From Varroa destructor (Eukaryota > Arthropoda > Arachnida > Mesostigmata > Varroidae), in assembly GCF_002443255.2 (NCBI RefSeq), contig NW_019211457.1, positions 33,099,309 to 33,163,308 of the forward strand: DNA of 64,000 bases, read 5' to 3'. Below, one piece after another: positions 1 to 12,555 of the stretch. Made by a program: the position numbers and the translations under genes. The notes beneath the pieces are model-generated. The model saw nothing but the letters and a program-made list of their open reading frames with translations, did not search any database and was not told the DNA's origin. The first letter of the stretch is position 1; each line of letters opens with the position of its first letter.

Positions 1-857
1 CCAAAAAAGATGCGATTCTATCAGATGTAAGCTGACTCCACCTAAACAATGTAGTCTTAGTTCATTAAGGCTACTGTTATCTTTATGTATGGAAAAGTTC
101 GCTGGGAAAGCCTCACTGCCCTCTAATGAGGGGTCCTGGGCAATCGCTAACAGACGAAGCGATACAGAAAATGGTGTTTCCAGGACCAAATGGACGTTCC
201 TTATCATATACATCTCGAGTCTGTCCTTGACGTCTCAATAAAGTTATTGCTATTTTGGTTGTTGTTATCGTATAACTAACGTATGTTCTTTAGCCGCCTT
301 ATGTCCTGCCTTTGCTCTTTCTTTAGCACAGGTGAGATCATTCAAGTGCTCAATTGGCTCGTAAGGGCCAACAACTACCGCCAACGACTTCTACTTTATC
401 GAGGTAAAAAGCGTTTGTTCGTTGTGATGCGGCTTGTTATTTTCTTCCACGCAGCTTTGCCTTTTGCATCGCCAGCATCAGCAGTATGCCACACAACCTG
501 GTAGTAGCGTCCAGGAGGCTCGAAAGGCCACTTGGGATGACAAATTGATTCAATAACAGCCCAAGCGGCGACGAAAGGCGCAGGGCTAAGGAAGCGACGA
601 ACTTTATGTAGCTAGCAAGTAAGTAATGATCGTATAGGGAGGGCGCTTGGCAGAGGGAAGTCTGTGGGTTGCCTTCGTCTGTCGCCACGCTTCTCAGCGA
701 CATGGATACAGCCTCCTAAGGTATACTCATGCAGTAAGGACGAAGCAAAAACGAGAGGAACAGGGTTACTCCATAGAGCCGAAAGCCCTGTAACGGGGGT
801 TGAGTTGTTGTTGGGAGGCATTGCAAAAAGCGAGTAAGAGGCAATCAACAAAAATAT
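1..857. other. non-coding DNA with one possible tiny first exon
   Basis: No recognisable gene is seen. One detail is worth recording: an ATG at 283 opens a short hydrophobic, Cys/Ser/Phe-rich frame that reaches a near-perfect 5' splice donor (CAG then GTGAGA) after base 331, so 283-331 could be a minute first coding exon. The reading frame also stays open past the donor to 504. Minus-strand open frames at 437-703 and 612-851 have no splice-like ends or recognisable domains and are probably chance. Confidence 0.3.
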
Positions 858-1097
858 ATGTTTTTGCCACCCGAAACTCCAAACCGCATCTCACTCCTCG
901 ATCTCTTAAGAAGAGCTGCAACCGGCTGTGAAGAGACTAGCCAATTGACTGCACTGAGTCTGCTTGATACAGAGGAAAAGGACAACGACTCGTCGACTGT
1001 CGGCCCGCAGAAGGAATTCAATGGAGCAATAGTAGACTATGAATTGTCAACAATTATAGCTTGTAGTAGAAGATTAGAGGACGCAGTAGCAGTCTGA
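858..1097 (+). CDS. candidate exon or small ORF, unknown product
   Basis: An ATG at 858 opens 79 codons ending at a TGA. About 35% of codons begin with G, which is typical of coding DNA. The predicted peptide is acidic in its middle (a run reading DTEEKDNDSS near residues 37-46) and has a leucine-rich, helix-prone N-terminal half. I do not recognise a family and see no signal peptide or membrane segment. The stop follows directly, so this could be a single-exon small protein, a terminal exon or chance. Expected chance frequency for this length is high, so the call rests on composition only. Confidence 0.18.
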   Translation: MFLPPETPNRISLLDLLRRAATGCEETSQLTALSLLDTEEKDNDSSTVGPQKEFNGAIVDYELSTIIACSRRLEDAVAV

Positions 1098-1572
1098 TTG
1101 AGTCTGAGTGAAGACTGGGTGCGTGTGTAGAGAGGATCGTTATTATATATTATGCAAATGAGTTTCCCAAAAACAATGCTGTAGAAATTTCTGAGTGATG
1201 AGAAGTTTTTAAATATCGGAAGTTTATAGGAATGTTGAATGCGTACCTAAGTTTAACTCATTATCGGAAGTGTAATCTGAGGCTGATGCGAGGATACAGC
1301 CCAAGGCTGGGAATAACAGCGTTATGTTTACAATGCAGTTTTATCCTGAACGTTCTCATTTGAATTTATTACACAGAAAGGGATTTATACTTACAGGGGC
1401 AAATTTTACAACCCAATCATCTGATATAAGTTTCAACTTCTGTGGGCTGTCTCAGTCTGAAGCCTTTCAAAAAGTTAGCTTTATATTGAGTTGACGTTAA
1501 CCTACGAGACCGCTGACCGCCTGGCATTCATCGCCGCTATACCAATGCCGAAAACCCGTTGTCAATATCAAT

Positions 1573-1869
1573 ATGCGAATATCAGAAATCGGCATTAAAT
1601 TGATAGTCAACATGGCTATACCAGAGGCAAAAATAGGAGAGTGGGAACGGGCAAAAGAATATCTAAAAAACGCCTGCGATGAAAGTCCGAAGCGGACACC
1701 GATTGAAATGCCCCTGGTAGATGGAGTCTATTGTGCTGGCAACCGGCGATATCTCATCGTTGTTGCGGCCGACGAAAAAGGCGGACGGAGCCGGCGATGT
1801 GGTCACTTGACAAATGGGACCAGTGCCATCCTGTATATTTCTCGTATGATCCTTCGCCCGGCGTTGTAA
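1573..1869 (+). CDS. candidate ORF, unknown product
   Basis: This frame is 98 codons from an ATG, with about 34% of codons starting with G. It encodes a charged, helix-like first third (GEWERAKEYL near residues 22-31) followed by a more strand-like hydrophobic part (RRYLIVVAA near residues 58-66). The texture is that of a small globular domain, but no catalytic or zinc-binding motif is visible and I cannot name a family. No strong splice sites frame it. An overlapping minus-strand frame (1663-1986) is also open, which weakens the case. Confidence 0.15.
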   Translation: MRISEIGIKLIVNMAIPEAKIGEWERAKEYLKNACDESPKRTPIEMPLVDGVYCAGNRRYLIVVAADEKGGRSRRCGHLTNGTSAILYISRMILRPAL

Positions 1870-4800
1870 CCCAAATGCTGTCACCTCATTTAAGGCCAAT
1901 GACTGGCTAGCTATCGAAAATGATGCTGCCCTAGCGGCTTTATAGTTGCTATAGTCAGTGAAAGCAGACCGATCAAACTGGGCCAATCGTTCGCGCGTTC
2001 ATAGCGGTAACAGGATGGGATCTGAGCTAGAAGAACCTTTGTTTGGGGCGGCTGGTACCTGATTCGGGTCGTCGTTCGCTACTGAGGCCAGAAGGACCTA
2101 GGGTTGGTTGTCTCGGTCCTCCTCAATTGCCCCAGTATCGCCAGGGGTATCAACATACAAGCTGTATCATTGTTCAATAATGTTCTGATGTCGGCTGTCA
2201 CCCCGATAGATGATCACAACTTGACGGTGTGTCGTCTGATGCGGCCACGACAAAAAGAACAATACGTTAAAGCCTCGGATGAGTTGCAGCCGACCGGTAT
2301 TATTTTATAGAATCAACCGTTATTCGTTCTGTTTTATAGCTTAGTACAAGCATAGGCATAATAGATAGCGGCACTTGCTACATCAGAGTAGCATAGTATC
2401 CAGCAATAGAAGATTTTGTTGTTATTATTTGTTTGTACATATGTATGTATACAAAATAAATATGCTAACAGAATCTGGTGAAGTAATATAGCAAAAAGTA
2501 AACTTTTGGCTAAATGTGTATACATATAATAAAAATGCCACCATTTTTTGTTGGGGAACATTTTTAAGATGTCAACTGCCAAAAAAACAATAGCGAAGAA
2601 CTTAAAATGTCTCGAGCGGACGGCTCAGAGACGATTAGGTAAAGCTTTTTGTAGGCACGATAAAGTAAAAAGTGCATAGATTGGTGTAGACGAAAAAAAG
2701 CAAAAACATCATATTAAACACACATCGCACCTTGGCAACACCTACGACGGACCTTCCACATTCGTATCGTTGCGTCTACAAATAGGTATACTCAATTTAT
2801 GTACTATACGTTTTCTAATAGTGTGCTAGTTACACACCATATCACCACTACCTATGTAGATAAATATCTGCAGGTCAATACGGAACGATATGCCAGGATT
2901 ACTTAATGCCGCGACCAACTAGCGAAACTTTCCTCTTTATTTTTTATTCGTCCAACCGCTAGCACTACGTACACAGGCTGCATCGACGGGCTGGAACTGT
3001 CGTGCCATCAGCATGACATACGAGACAGGATTATTAAAGAAGAATCCGACCGGGAGAAAGAGCCACGGGCAGCAAGAGTTAGCGAACGTCCATAACAGGG
3101 CGCAACGAACCTCATAACAGTGCGAGATACCGGAACAGTTCCCGAGCGGCCGGCGTTATCACCCCTTCTTCGTTGCTTAGTGACTTTGAAGGCGTCTCGC
3201 CGACTTCTTGTTCCTTTTCCTATCTCCCGTTCCCCCAGTCTGCCGGCTTCTCCTCCTCCTCCTCCTCCTCCACCTTTTCGCGGCTTGTAGGCGCGTGGGT
3301 GCTCAGGGCGTAAAGGGTTGCTTCGGAACACTTTATGTTGAGTTTATAGCTCGATGCAGCAGAAGTAGCAGCGGCCCTTGCTGCATTGAGCTCCCATAAC
3401 AGCGATAGAAATAGTGTAGCAGGGGGAAATATTTCCTAAAAATGGGATATGACGATCGGATATGACCTGTTTGTGGCCGGGCGAGTCCCGCTTTGCCTTT
3501 CCCGCTTTGACGGCGACTCAACGCCAGGCAGAAAACAGTGTACCGCAAGAGTCGTGCAAACTCTAATGCCCTATACTGCTGTGGCGGGCGGGTACTTTCC
3601 CATCGTTGTTACTGCTTCTACTGTTTCCTAAGCACACTGTTGTTCGTTGGGTATTTTGCTGCTGCTACTGCCGCCGCTGCTAGCGCCATAAAAGTAGTGA
3701 TCGCGCGATGGTGTGCGAGACAAAGATTTTTTAGCACATTTGCTGGTGTCTTAGGACCGCTATAGACCAACACAACCAACACTTTTAGTTGGGCCACCAG
3801 CTTAGTTTTTACTCAGCAGCCCAGTTTAGCGAGGAAAAAGCGACTGCGTCATCGACGCCAACTTCGACTTAAACAATGGCATTTGCCTTGTTCAAATGCC
3901 ATCGTTACTGTACCTCCCAGTACATGTTTGCTATTATCTTTAGATCGACAATCGGTAGTGGGCATGCGGCAGAGGCAGACATCGAGCATGGCAATCACAG
4001 CATCAAAGCATCAGCCAACTGGATCGTCGGATATTAGCAGCAGCAGCAACATAGTACTGAGTATACACACAGTCTTACATAGCCATTACTAGCTACAGCC
4101 TTTAGCCCATCCGCTAGGGTTCATCCACTCCTCCTGCTACAACTTACAAGTGCCTGAGTGTCTGCCTGTGCTAAGACTGTTCCTTGGGCAAGGGCGGAGA
4201 ACCGGCCGCTGGTGACTCCATAAAGCGTGTCTCTTCGCGCGTTAGAGTCGCCGTCCTCGTTCCCACGATGACGACGAAGACGTGAAAGGGGATGAGGTGA
4301 AGGAGCAGAGGAAGAAGTCTCTCGCAAACTGCGCTCAAGCAGTTGAGGGTGTAAGAAGTTAAGCGGTGGCCTGGGACGACGAGATGAATACGAAGGCTTA
4401 CTGTAGTGGCAGCGGCGGAACGCGAAGATGTCTTTTGCAGTGGTCGCCATTGCCTGGCGCCGCGATGGTATTTGCATTACAATAGCACGTTACGATGGGT
4501 GGTGCCTTTGCTTCTCGCTCCAGGACGCTCTCGTAGCACAATACTCGTCAACTAATGCTTGTCGTCGCGGCAGCGATGGTCTAGGTGGCAATAGCAGTGA
4601 AGAAGAATCTGAGGGCAAGTTGCCCAGGTTGTATAGAATAATGGAAATTGGTGCTGTTTGGGCCCGCTAGCGTAAACGTGCTGTGCGCAGATAGACTTAA
4701 GCGGTAGATCGTCTATCGGAACACTCATGCGGAGTTTTATGAGCTTGTCTAAATATGTACCTGAGTAATATGGAAACTGGAGGTTACTTGGTGGTGGGGT

Positions 4801-6318
4801 CTGGCTAACGGCGAGCCGACGAGGGCAAGCAATAAAGCTAAGAGAAACGAATAGAATACTTTTCGCCAATGTCTAAATGTCGTCGTGCTCACACTTGACA
4901 GAAGCCTATGACAACAATAACAGGGTATGTATTGCTGCGATGATACGCGTATCAAGCCATGAACTCTATATAGACCTACATGTACACTTAGTATGGGTAC
5001 AGTGACGCTACGTATATCTGTGCGTAAGTACTTGCAAGCAAAGTAAACTTGTAGCCGTCGAAAACACAATGGCTATGATCCGAAAGATGAGGTGGTGGTA
5101 AATTGCATTGTTATGGCCGATTTTGGCGTCAATATTGCTACCGTTCAACCGCTGCTGTACCAGAGATTAGCGTTGTATTTGTATGAACTCGATGAGTCAG
5201 CTTACCCAATGCTAGTATCCTTTACCAGCATCACAATGAATGTGCCATTCTCTACCGTACATCTGAGACCTACACGCTTTCTTCGATGGCAGAATGGCGT
5301 GCGTTCTCAGTGTGTTCCGTATAATATATTCAACCGATGACCCTTGTCTACTAGCTTATCCTTTTACTTGACTTTGCCTTAACTGGGTTCTGCTGCAGAG
5401 GAAAGAAATGGGCCTCAATATTCAGCTCTCATTTGGCATTTGCACGGTTGGAACACGTTGACCGTTAGACGTAAGAGCATAAAATGCTACAACAAATAGA
5501 TTAAATAGCAAGCAGGAAAAAAAGAAGGCGAAAGGGGAAAAGGGAATAACCTATAAAAAGAAGGGAATAATAATGATCCATACTATCCGGATATATGCAG
5601 CACAGTATCCTATGTGGCCTGAAAGAAACCTACAGGTGAAGAAAACAAGTTATTTCACCGTTGCCAACGAACAGCTACGGACAGCCTAGCCATCACTTTG
5701 AACATGTTAAAACCGAAAACGACGAACTCGCCTATGATTCCCTGTTAAGGAGGGCTGGTAAAGCTGTAGATGGATTTGCGCACCTTTCGGGTTTGTGCTG
5801 TTGCTACTGCATTGTGTGAATGCACCCTGAACTGTCTTCCTTCGATACGACTAAATTTCCTATTTGATTTTTGTTGGGCAATAGATTTTTATGCGTATAT
5901 ATTCATTATGTTATATATAATTAGAACGTGCTTATATTGTATTATGAGAGACTATTGGGGTAAAATCGTATCTCACAATTTGGACTTTCAATGCTAATGT
6001 CCCTATTAATTTATTGGACTTCAAAGCAATCCTCGGCATGACAGCTCGTCTTATCTATCTGTTTTGTGTACCAGTGCAGCTCTTCCTTGAGTCTTATGGA
6101 GGTTAGGGGCAAAGCGTGCACGCAGTTACAACAGTCCAATGTCAAGCACATACGAATAGTTGACTGCTTTTCATCTCATCTCTACGACACTGCGTTACTC
6201 CGTTTTGCCCACTGCCCCCACCCGTTTGGGACAATTCCAGCCCCATTGGTCCTACCGGTCTCTAAGGAATTGCCCCTGTTTTCCCGCCTTGTGCCGGCGG
6301 CCCTTTGCGTTTACTAAG
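1870..6318. other. non-coding stretch, no supported gene
   Basis: This stretch is mostly intergenic or intronic in character. It contains an AT-rich part (about 2310-2950), a (CTC)n pyrimidine tract near 3250-3272, and scattered CTG/GCT-rich patches near 3655-3690 and 4030-4050. Open frames of 60-118 codons occur on both strands, for example minus 4121-4477. They are Ser/Arg-rich, overlap one another on opposite strands and lack consistent coding bias. Confidence 0.5.
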
Positions 6319-6592
6319 ATGTCGAAAGCAGAAGAAGAAGAAAGCGACCGTGGCAGACAGAGTACGAAAGAGAAAAAGAGCAAAGCGATACGGGGGGCGA
6401 CATCTTTGTGGGAAGCGCTGGTTGTGACAAAACTGCCGACAATAGGCCAGGCAGCAGGACTACGGCAAGGACTGACAATGACTTGGCGACAACTGCAGCG
6501 AAAACTACGAATAGCTGAGAAAAAGAAGCGCCACAAGGTGCTCCAAATGAGCTACATGGCTCGTCACATGCAATTGTTGGGGTTGCTGGTGG
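6319..6592 (+). CDS. candidate first coding exon ending at a consensus donor
   Basis: The ATG at 6319 is followed by an acidic stretch (SKAEEEES) and then a basic, Gln/Arg/Lys-rich region ending in a Met-rich hydrophobic tail. The open frame runs into a consensus 5' splice donor, GTAAGT at 6593-6598, which would end the exon after one base of a codon (phase 1). Without splicing the frame stops at 6598-6600. The sequence is purine-rich, so the open frame may be compositional, and G-starting codons are about 29%, which is not decisive. The product is unknown. A basic, nucleic-acid-binding or nuclear protein would fit the charge pattern, but that is speculation. Confidence 0.2.
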
Positions 6593-8639
6593 GTAAGTAG
6601 GAGTTGACGTTGGTGCCGTCGAAAGCAAAGCGAAGAGAAAAATTTTGCCTTTCAGAGTTCATCCCATCGCGGTCGGCCACCCCATATGTGCATAAAGATT
6701 TCCTTTATTTCTTCTCTCGGCTTCCGATCTCTGCCGGTGTAGGGACGACTCCAAGATGGCGACAGGATCCGCATTGTCTGTCCAATGGAGGGCAATGGTG
6801 ACGATCAGTGCCAGAACTAGAGGCAAAGAGCAATAGGATTATGGATAAATAAATCGAGCGGGTGCCGTGTAGCTACTCGGGCCGGGTTTCTTCATACACG
6901 TATGTATATATACATGGGCAAGCAAGTTGCAGACAGGGATGGAGTGGCTACGTGTAGAGTTTTTGGACTATTTTATGGTATAGATTGGGTGAGTGTAGGT
7001 TGAAAGTCGAAGAAAGAAAGAAGTGTTCGAAAGGCTGCTGACTGCTCCCTATGGCTGTATTAAAAGTGATCAGCTCTTTGATAGATGAGCGGTCTTGGCA
7101 GGTCTTCATCATTGCCTTCATAGTCACTGCAGCCTTTCAAAAAAGAAAGTAAAAAACAGAACTACGAGGGATGGAGGTGTTCGCCCCTGGTTGGCGACGG
7201 AGTAGCGTAAACTGGGGTCTACGAGTTGGGCTAGACGCCTGTCTGGCTACGACCCATCTTTTACTTCATCTTCGTCGTCGCCGGATGGCGGAAAAGTACC
7301 TGAAGGTACGCGAAGTACGGACAGGTGACGAAAGATGGGCGCTGTTCTATCTCATAGGATGAAAGAGGCCGTACAGGCAAGGGCAAGAAAGCATCGAGGA
7401 TCTACCTATTTTGGAGCTATCCCAGATGAGGGAAGCAAGACGCAAAAAGCGAACCAAAGGAAAATCTCGAAGGAGAAGTATGACCGATGATGTTATACAA
7501 TTTGACGCTTTTGTATGTTATATGCAGAAAACCTCGCAGCCGCATTAGTATTTGTTGCTTCTTATCACCTTGGATTTTCTTTATATAATTCACCTCTATT
7601 TCGAAGGTCCACGAAGAATAATAATAGCGCAAAAAACTTCAGGGATGGATATAAACGATGAGGTCTCAACATGAAACTCGGGATGGAACCTACTGTTAAC
7701 ATTTCCGTTGCTTACCATTCTACCACGACATTGTATTTCAATTAACTGTAACAGGGAGCACTTGTTTCTTGTTTTCTAATTAGCAAGCGGTGCATTAAGA
7801 ATAAATGCCATTTACCTAATGATTCTAATTATGTTTCCCTTACGATTGACTTTTTGCTCGAACCTAACTATGCTTATGCACTAAAAGTGCAGGGAGGGGA
7901 AAGAATGGGTGGGGGGTATCAAAACCTAGCCATTTGTTGTTATGCAGCTCAAGCCAATATCATCCTCATTTCCATATGCACAGATTTGTAATCGGATTCA
8001 TTCATTTCGCTTCGAGACCACCGACGATGATGACGACTCCTCTTGCCGACGATTGTCTACCCTTCTATGTGTTCGTTGTGGCGTACCGCTTCATGGTGCA
8101 CAAAAAGATCAGCTCAATAGGCTGGATCCGTGTTTCTATCTGTCTCGTTCTCACCCACGCGCGTTTAAACTCCTTGATAGGCTGCTGAATCGATCTGAAT
8201 ACGCAATGCTTGTCTGTATACGGGTCTATACCGTGGCGACGGTTGGTGATGATGGTAGTGGTGAGAATTGTATGACGTCGATGACTAAGAAGAAGAACAT
8301 ACAGACATAGACGCCATATTCCGTACGCATATCTTGCCCCATGCGCACTCACCTCGACTCAGCTCATGGGAGTCACCCCAGTATTACCCCAAATATTTCG
8401 GCCGGGATTCACTCTCAGGTGGCAGTGGCGCAGCCTTCCATTTCTTCTTCAGTACACCTCCCATACTGTTCCACCAAAGTCTATGCATGGCTTGCTTTTC
8501 TACCTGCGTCTGCTCGGCTGCCCGCTTGCCGCCTACGATGAGCGGGTAAGCGCTTGGGGCTCGGCCGAGTGTTCGTAACCGAGTTGCGCCGGGGCGCCGC
8601 TGCTAGCGATGGGTGCGGGGGTGGATTTAGTACTCGAAA
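6593..8639. other. non-coding stretch
   Basis: No supported gene. Short purine-rich runs occur near 7000-7025 (GAAA units). An open frame at 7171-7362 is short and lacks splice context. From about 8330 the base composition becomes more GC-rich and continues so into the next candidate. Confidence 0.45.
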
Positions 8640-8888
8640 ATGAGCAAAAAATTGGGGAAAAGAGCGAGCGAGCGAGCAAGTAAGTCCTTGCTAACGGGGC
8701 CAGGCAGCAGCCATTCACCGGGCGGGCACGAAAACACGAACATCGAGGACAGAGTGAACAGGAAAACGGCAAGCACTACGGTGTCTGCACGAGAGATAGA
8801 TAGACAGCGGCGCGTCGGAGATCTGCAGTTGGGGTTGGATGAGGTGGTAGCGGCGGCGCTGGCGGCAACGGACCTGAAGTTTGGGCAG
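8640..8888 (+). CDS. candidate exon in a GC-rich patch, unknown product
   Basis: The ATG at 8640 opens 83 codons to a reasonable donor (CAG then GTAGAA at 8889). About 38% of codons start with G. The peptide begins basic and Ser-rich, continues with a polar section, and ends in an Ala/Val/Glu-rich helix-prone segment. No domain is recognised. The local DNA is G-rich on this strand, which inflates the codon signal, and minus-strand frames also remain open here, so this may be a GC-patch artefact. Confidence 0.15.
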
Positions 8889-11800
8889 GTAGAAGGCATG
8901 AAAAGGAAGAAAAGTAGAATGAAGCTGGGAAAATAGCATTTCACGCTTAGGAAAGCACCTCTTCCTTTTCAGTTCGACTTCGTCAGGATGCGCTCTCCGA
9001 AGTTCCCATGGGCAGAAAGAATATACCGTCGGGTATAGCGTATAGGCGGAGAAGCGTTTAGACTACGAGCTAATAGTACCTGCCCGTAGCTTGAGGTGTC
9101 CTGACGTCCTATTTCATCATTGTATCGATGGTCAAGGCGTCGCCGCAAGCAGTATACGGGGTAGGCGAGGCTCCCACACAACGACAGATGCAAGGAATCC
9201 GATTCACATGCTTTTTCTTTTTAGCATCGTTGTTAGAGATTGTCGTTCACGCGGCTATTGCCGCCTAGGCTAGGTCGTAATAGTTGTTTTTGCAGAACGA
9301 CGATTGTGACAGCATTTGTAACTCGTATTATACAAACATCAATCAAATGCGAGAGTCCTGCAAACGCTGGATCTATCGTATGAACCGTCTTTCCGCAAGC
9401 AACAATGGCTAACTCAAATTTGCGTGCATCGCATAGGCGGTCAGCTGCATGAAATGATGACAAATGCCTCTGAATGATGGTAAAAGATCTATAAAAGCAT
9501 GCACATTCGACTATACACGTGCACACGCCCGAAACCGAACGCTGCGGCCATGATATTATCACTATTGCTACTCTATAGTTTATGTCCGCCCATGCTGTAG
9601 TAGGGCTTGTTAGGTCTTCTCGATTCCCCGCCGGTCGCTCCACCACGTAAGCGCATGTTATTCCTACTCGGCCCTGAGTATCTCGTCCGATTCTCACACA
9701 TGAGTACGAATATAGACTATAAAACATAATTGGCCAGTCAGGATAACGTTTTCTCTATAGGTAGATATTGTCGTGTGAACTCGACTTGTTACATAGGTGG
9801 GTGTTCAATGCGCTGCTGTGTATGTACGTAAAACGTCAAAGGCGTGAAGGTAAACAGTCCGAATTATATAGCCCTGTCGCAACCTTTTTCTACCTCGATT
9901 TCGAGATTTCGTTTTCGTCGCTTCGGCCGTCATCGTTCGACTTGCCTAGCAGACTGTACGGCACCGTTTATGATGTACTCGCACAGTATGACTAACGGTC
10001 GCCGAAGAAAATTATGCATTGGAAATACTCGTTTTGGTATCCGTGCGGTCTCGCTGCGCGTTCTGACTGTGGTTGATTCTGTTACTGCTGCTGCTGCTGC
10101 TGTCCCCGGTATAAACACGGTTTCTTTCGTCTCTATTTCATTTCATACTATCTCTTACACTGGCGTTGTTTTCTGTTTGGGTCAATTCTAGGGTAGACTG
10201 CGGGACTGGCAAGCGAGCAAGTGACTATTGCGCTAGGCGTTGTCGCTGTTCAGTGAGCGATTGACTAAGTAACCGATCGACTGACTGATCAACCCGTCCA
10301 TATCATCCCTATCAGCGATGCTGCTTTTGTGTTCAGCTTTTTTGCTGGTTAAGTTAGCTCGTATCGTCATGTTTCGGCTAGAATCGGCGCTCTCTGCACG
10401 TTTCGTGGGACTGCATGACTCACACATATCTGACAGATACAGATACACGTATAGGGAGAGTCTATTCGGTGTGTCTTGTCTGGCCAGTTATACTATTAGC
10501 ACGCTCGCTGTTTCTATTTGTGCGGTCAAGATGGATTACATCATTTGCCTACTATAGTATCTACCGTGATCAAGCGAACAACGAGCTAGCAGGGCCAAGC
10601 CAAGATCGTCAATATCAGCAGTCAGCGCAACCATTCGTTGTATCTGTACAACGCTACTGCTAGTATATATTATAGTTGCCGCTTGCCGGCTAGCTACGCT
10701 AGTTAATTTCTCTTTCGTACGACAACACTTTTCTGCAATGACTTTCCCCCCTTCGCCTACTTGAAGTGTCTACAGGATGCTACGCACAACTGTGTTGGCA
10801 TCTGTCTTCTGCCTTCTGTTGCCAGAAAATGGCAAGTGGCAATAATAATAATAATAACAATAATGATACAGAGAAGAAACAAGCAAACGCATTCGCTAGA
10901 AAGATCTCCGCTCCATTGCGGCAACGTCTGCTACTGCTACTGCCACTGCCACCATTACCACCGCGACGTCGTCAACCGCTGTCACCGACAAAACTACTCT
11001 ATAGCGCTACGCGTCTTTGCTTTCGTATTACTGTCGCTATTGCGGCGGCGGCTGTTGTTGTTAGCAGTCGTCGACGTTATCGCTGTCTGTGAGCGATTTG
11101 GCCTTGAGATACCATCTTTCTTGAGGGCTGGTGGTACCGCGACGCGACCAAAGCGTCTCTGTAATGTGCATGCATATGTAGCTAAGGCACGAACGAAGAA
11201 AGGGCTAAACGGTGTGAGAGGGACACGAACGAGAACGCTAGAAGGAAATGCCGATACGAGCGCCGAAGACGTTTGTCGGATGGGGAAGTATCAGTAAAGA
11301 GAAAATAGGCCCATGAGGAAAAGAGGAAGAATAAAGTGACAAAGCAGTCAAAGGGTACCATTCTCGTTCATTAATAAAGAAAGATTTGTTCGATATCACC
11401 TAGGTTTTCCACTGGCCTCCACAGAACGTCGTCGCTAATAGTGCTGGCGTCCCGCTGGAAAAATAGTATGAAAGTGTAAGTGATATATAGCATTGCGACA
11501 GCGAGAAATATATGGATGCGCAATGTCAGAGCAAGAAAAATTTTCAATGAAAGGATGCCTCTTGCCGTTGCCGTTGCCTCTCCTATGCGACTCCAACCTG
11601 TACATGCCACAGAGCATCGGCTCGGTTCTCTTCTACCCTTACGTCGCTGTTTTTCTACACCTTCTTTTTTGCCGAAAGAAATCGATGACTTACGGCGCAG
11701 CACAGTCTGGCACGTACATGCATGCACAGTCCGACACAAAACCTTTGTGTTTCATCGCATGGGCTTGACGATGTCGGGCTCTGCTGTTTTGATGTGCGGC

Positions 11801-12477
11801 ATCCTCTCTGATTCGTGTTGTGTCTTTTACTCGTGTTCTTTCTCCCCCCTCGCTATCTTTCCTTTCCTAAACAGTCGCTAAGCGTTATAACGCTACCGTA
11901 GAAACGAGACGCGTGCAGTCGTCCGAGTAGATTCGATGCTGCGTCCAACGCGATACAGTACGATGCTACATTCGTTCGAAAAAAAATGCCCTAAACAGCA
12001 TCTGCCGCAAAAACAGAAAAGCTAAACGTACGCTTTTTTGGTAGCCGCCGTTACACCTGTTATGGTGGTTGCTGACGGCGTTAGATGATGATGGTGACGA
12101 CGACGACGACGATGTTGTCATAGTTGCTTGGTAAGCGTCAAACGGGAAATGGCGAGCCAAGTTATGCAGTCGCTAGCGCGTCATGTCAACCTGCTCGTTG
12201 CATTATACGTATAATAAAAACGACGCGCGTGAGCTATAAAAAGGTATGATATTATATAATCAAAAAGTAATTTAGTAACTAGCAAAACGCCGGACTGCGC
12301 TTTTTGACAATGTTGAGTGGATTATGTAGTTGTTGTCGATTAGTCACAGGTCGAAAGAAGTCACACTCCTTATGTCAATTATATAGATGGGGATAGATAC
12401 ATTTTTCATATATGTAAGTACGCGCGCAAGATAAGCACTCGTTAGACTCGTTAGGTGTAGAAGGCCTGCTTTATATC
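8889..12477. other. non-coding stretch with short AT trinucleotide array
   Basis: There is no convincing gene. An (AAT)n tract lies at about 10840-10864. The plus-strand open frame across 10761-11297 is driven by that tract and by CTG/CTA-rich low complexity. A TATAAAAG motif at 9490-9497 has no matching coding exon downstream. The minus-strand frame at 9233-9727 (164 codons) is about the longest expected by chance and lacks coding texture. Confidence 0.45.
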
Positions 12478-12555
12478 AGAATATACCAGTATTAACCTCC
12501 AAAAAAAACCTCCAAAAAAGAATTAAAAAAAAAAAAAAGAATATACCAGTATTAA
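12478..12555 (+). mobile_element. A-rich mini-insert between 18-bp direct repeats
   Basis: The 18-base sequence AGAATATACCAGTATTAA occurs at 12478-12495 and again, identically, at 12538-12555. Between the copies are 42 bases: two short units of CCTCC followed by a run of A, then GAATT, then a long A tract that abuts the second repeat. Direct repeats of this length flanking a segment that ends in poly(A) are the hallmark of target-primed reverse transcription, so this reads as a severely 5'-truncated retroposon or a transcript-end insertion in plus orientation. The insert itself is too short to assign to a family. Slippage-type duplication is the alternative. Confidence 0.5.

Noticed and set aside
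333..342. TGAGATCATT, identical to the start of the bantam microRNA
   Set aside because: The match ends after ten bases and no precursor hairpin can be formed. The bases form part of a splice-donor-like sequence.
9233..9727. Minus-strand open frame of 164 codons
   Set aside because: This is about the longest frame expected by chance at this base composition and window size. There are no motifs or splice ends.
10761..11297. Plus-strand open frame of 178 codons
   Set aside because: It is kept open by an AAT array (Ile run) and CTG/CTA-rich sequence (Cys/His/Tyr/Leu runs). A second frame over the same bases is also open.
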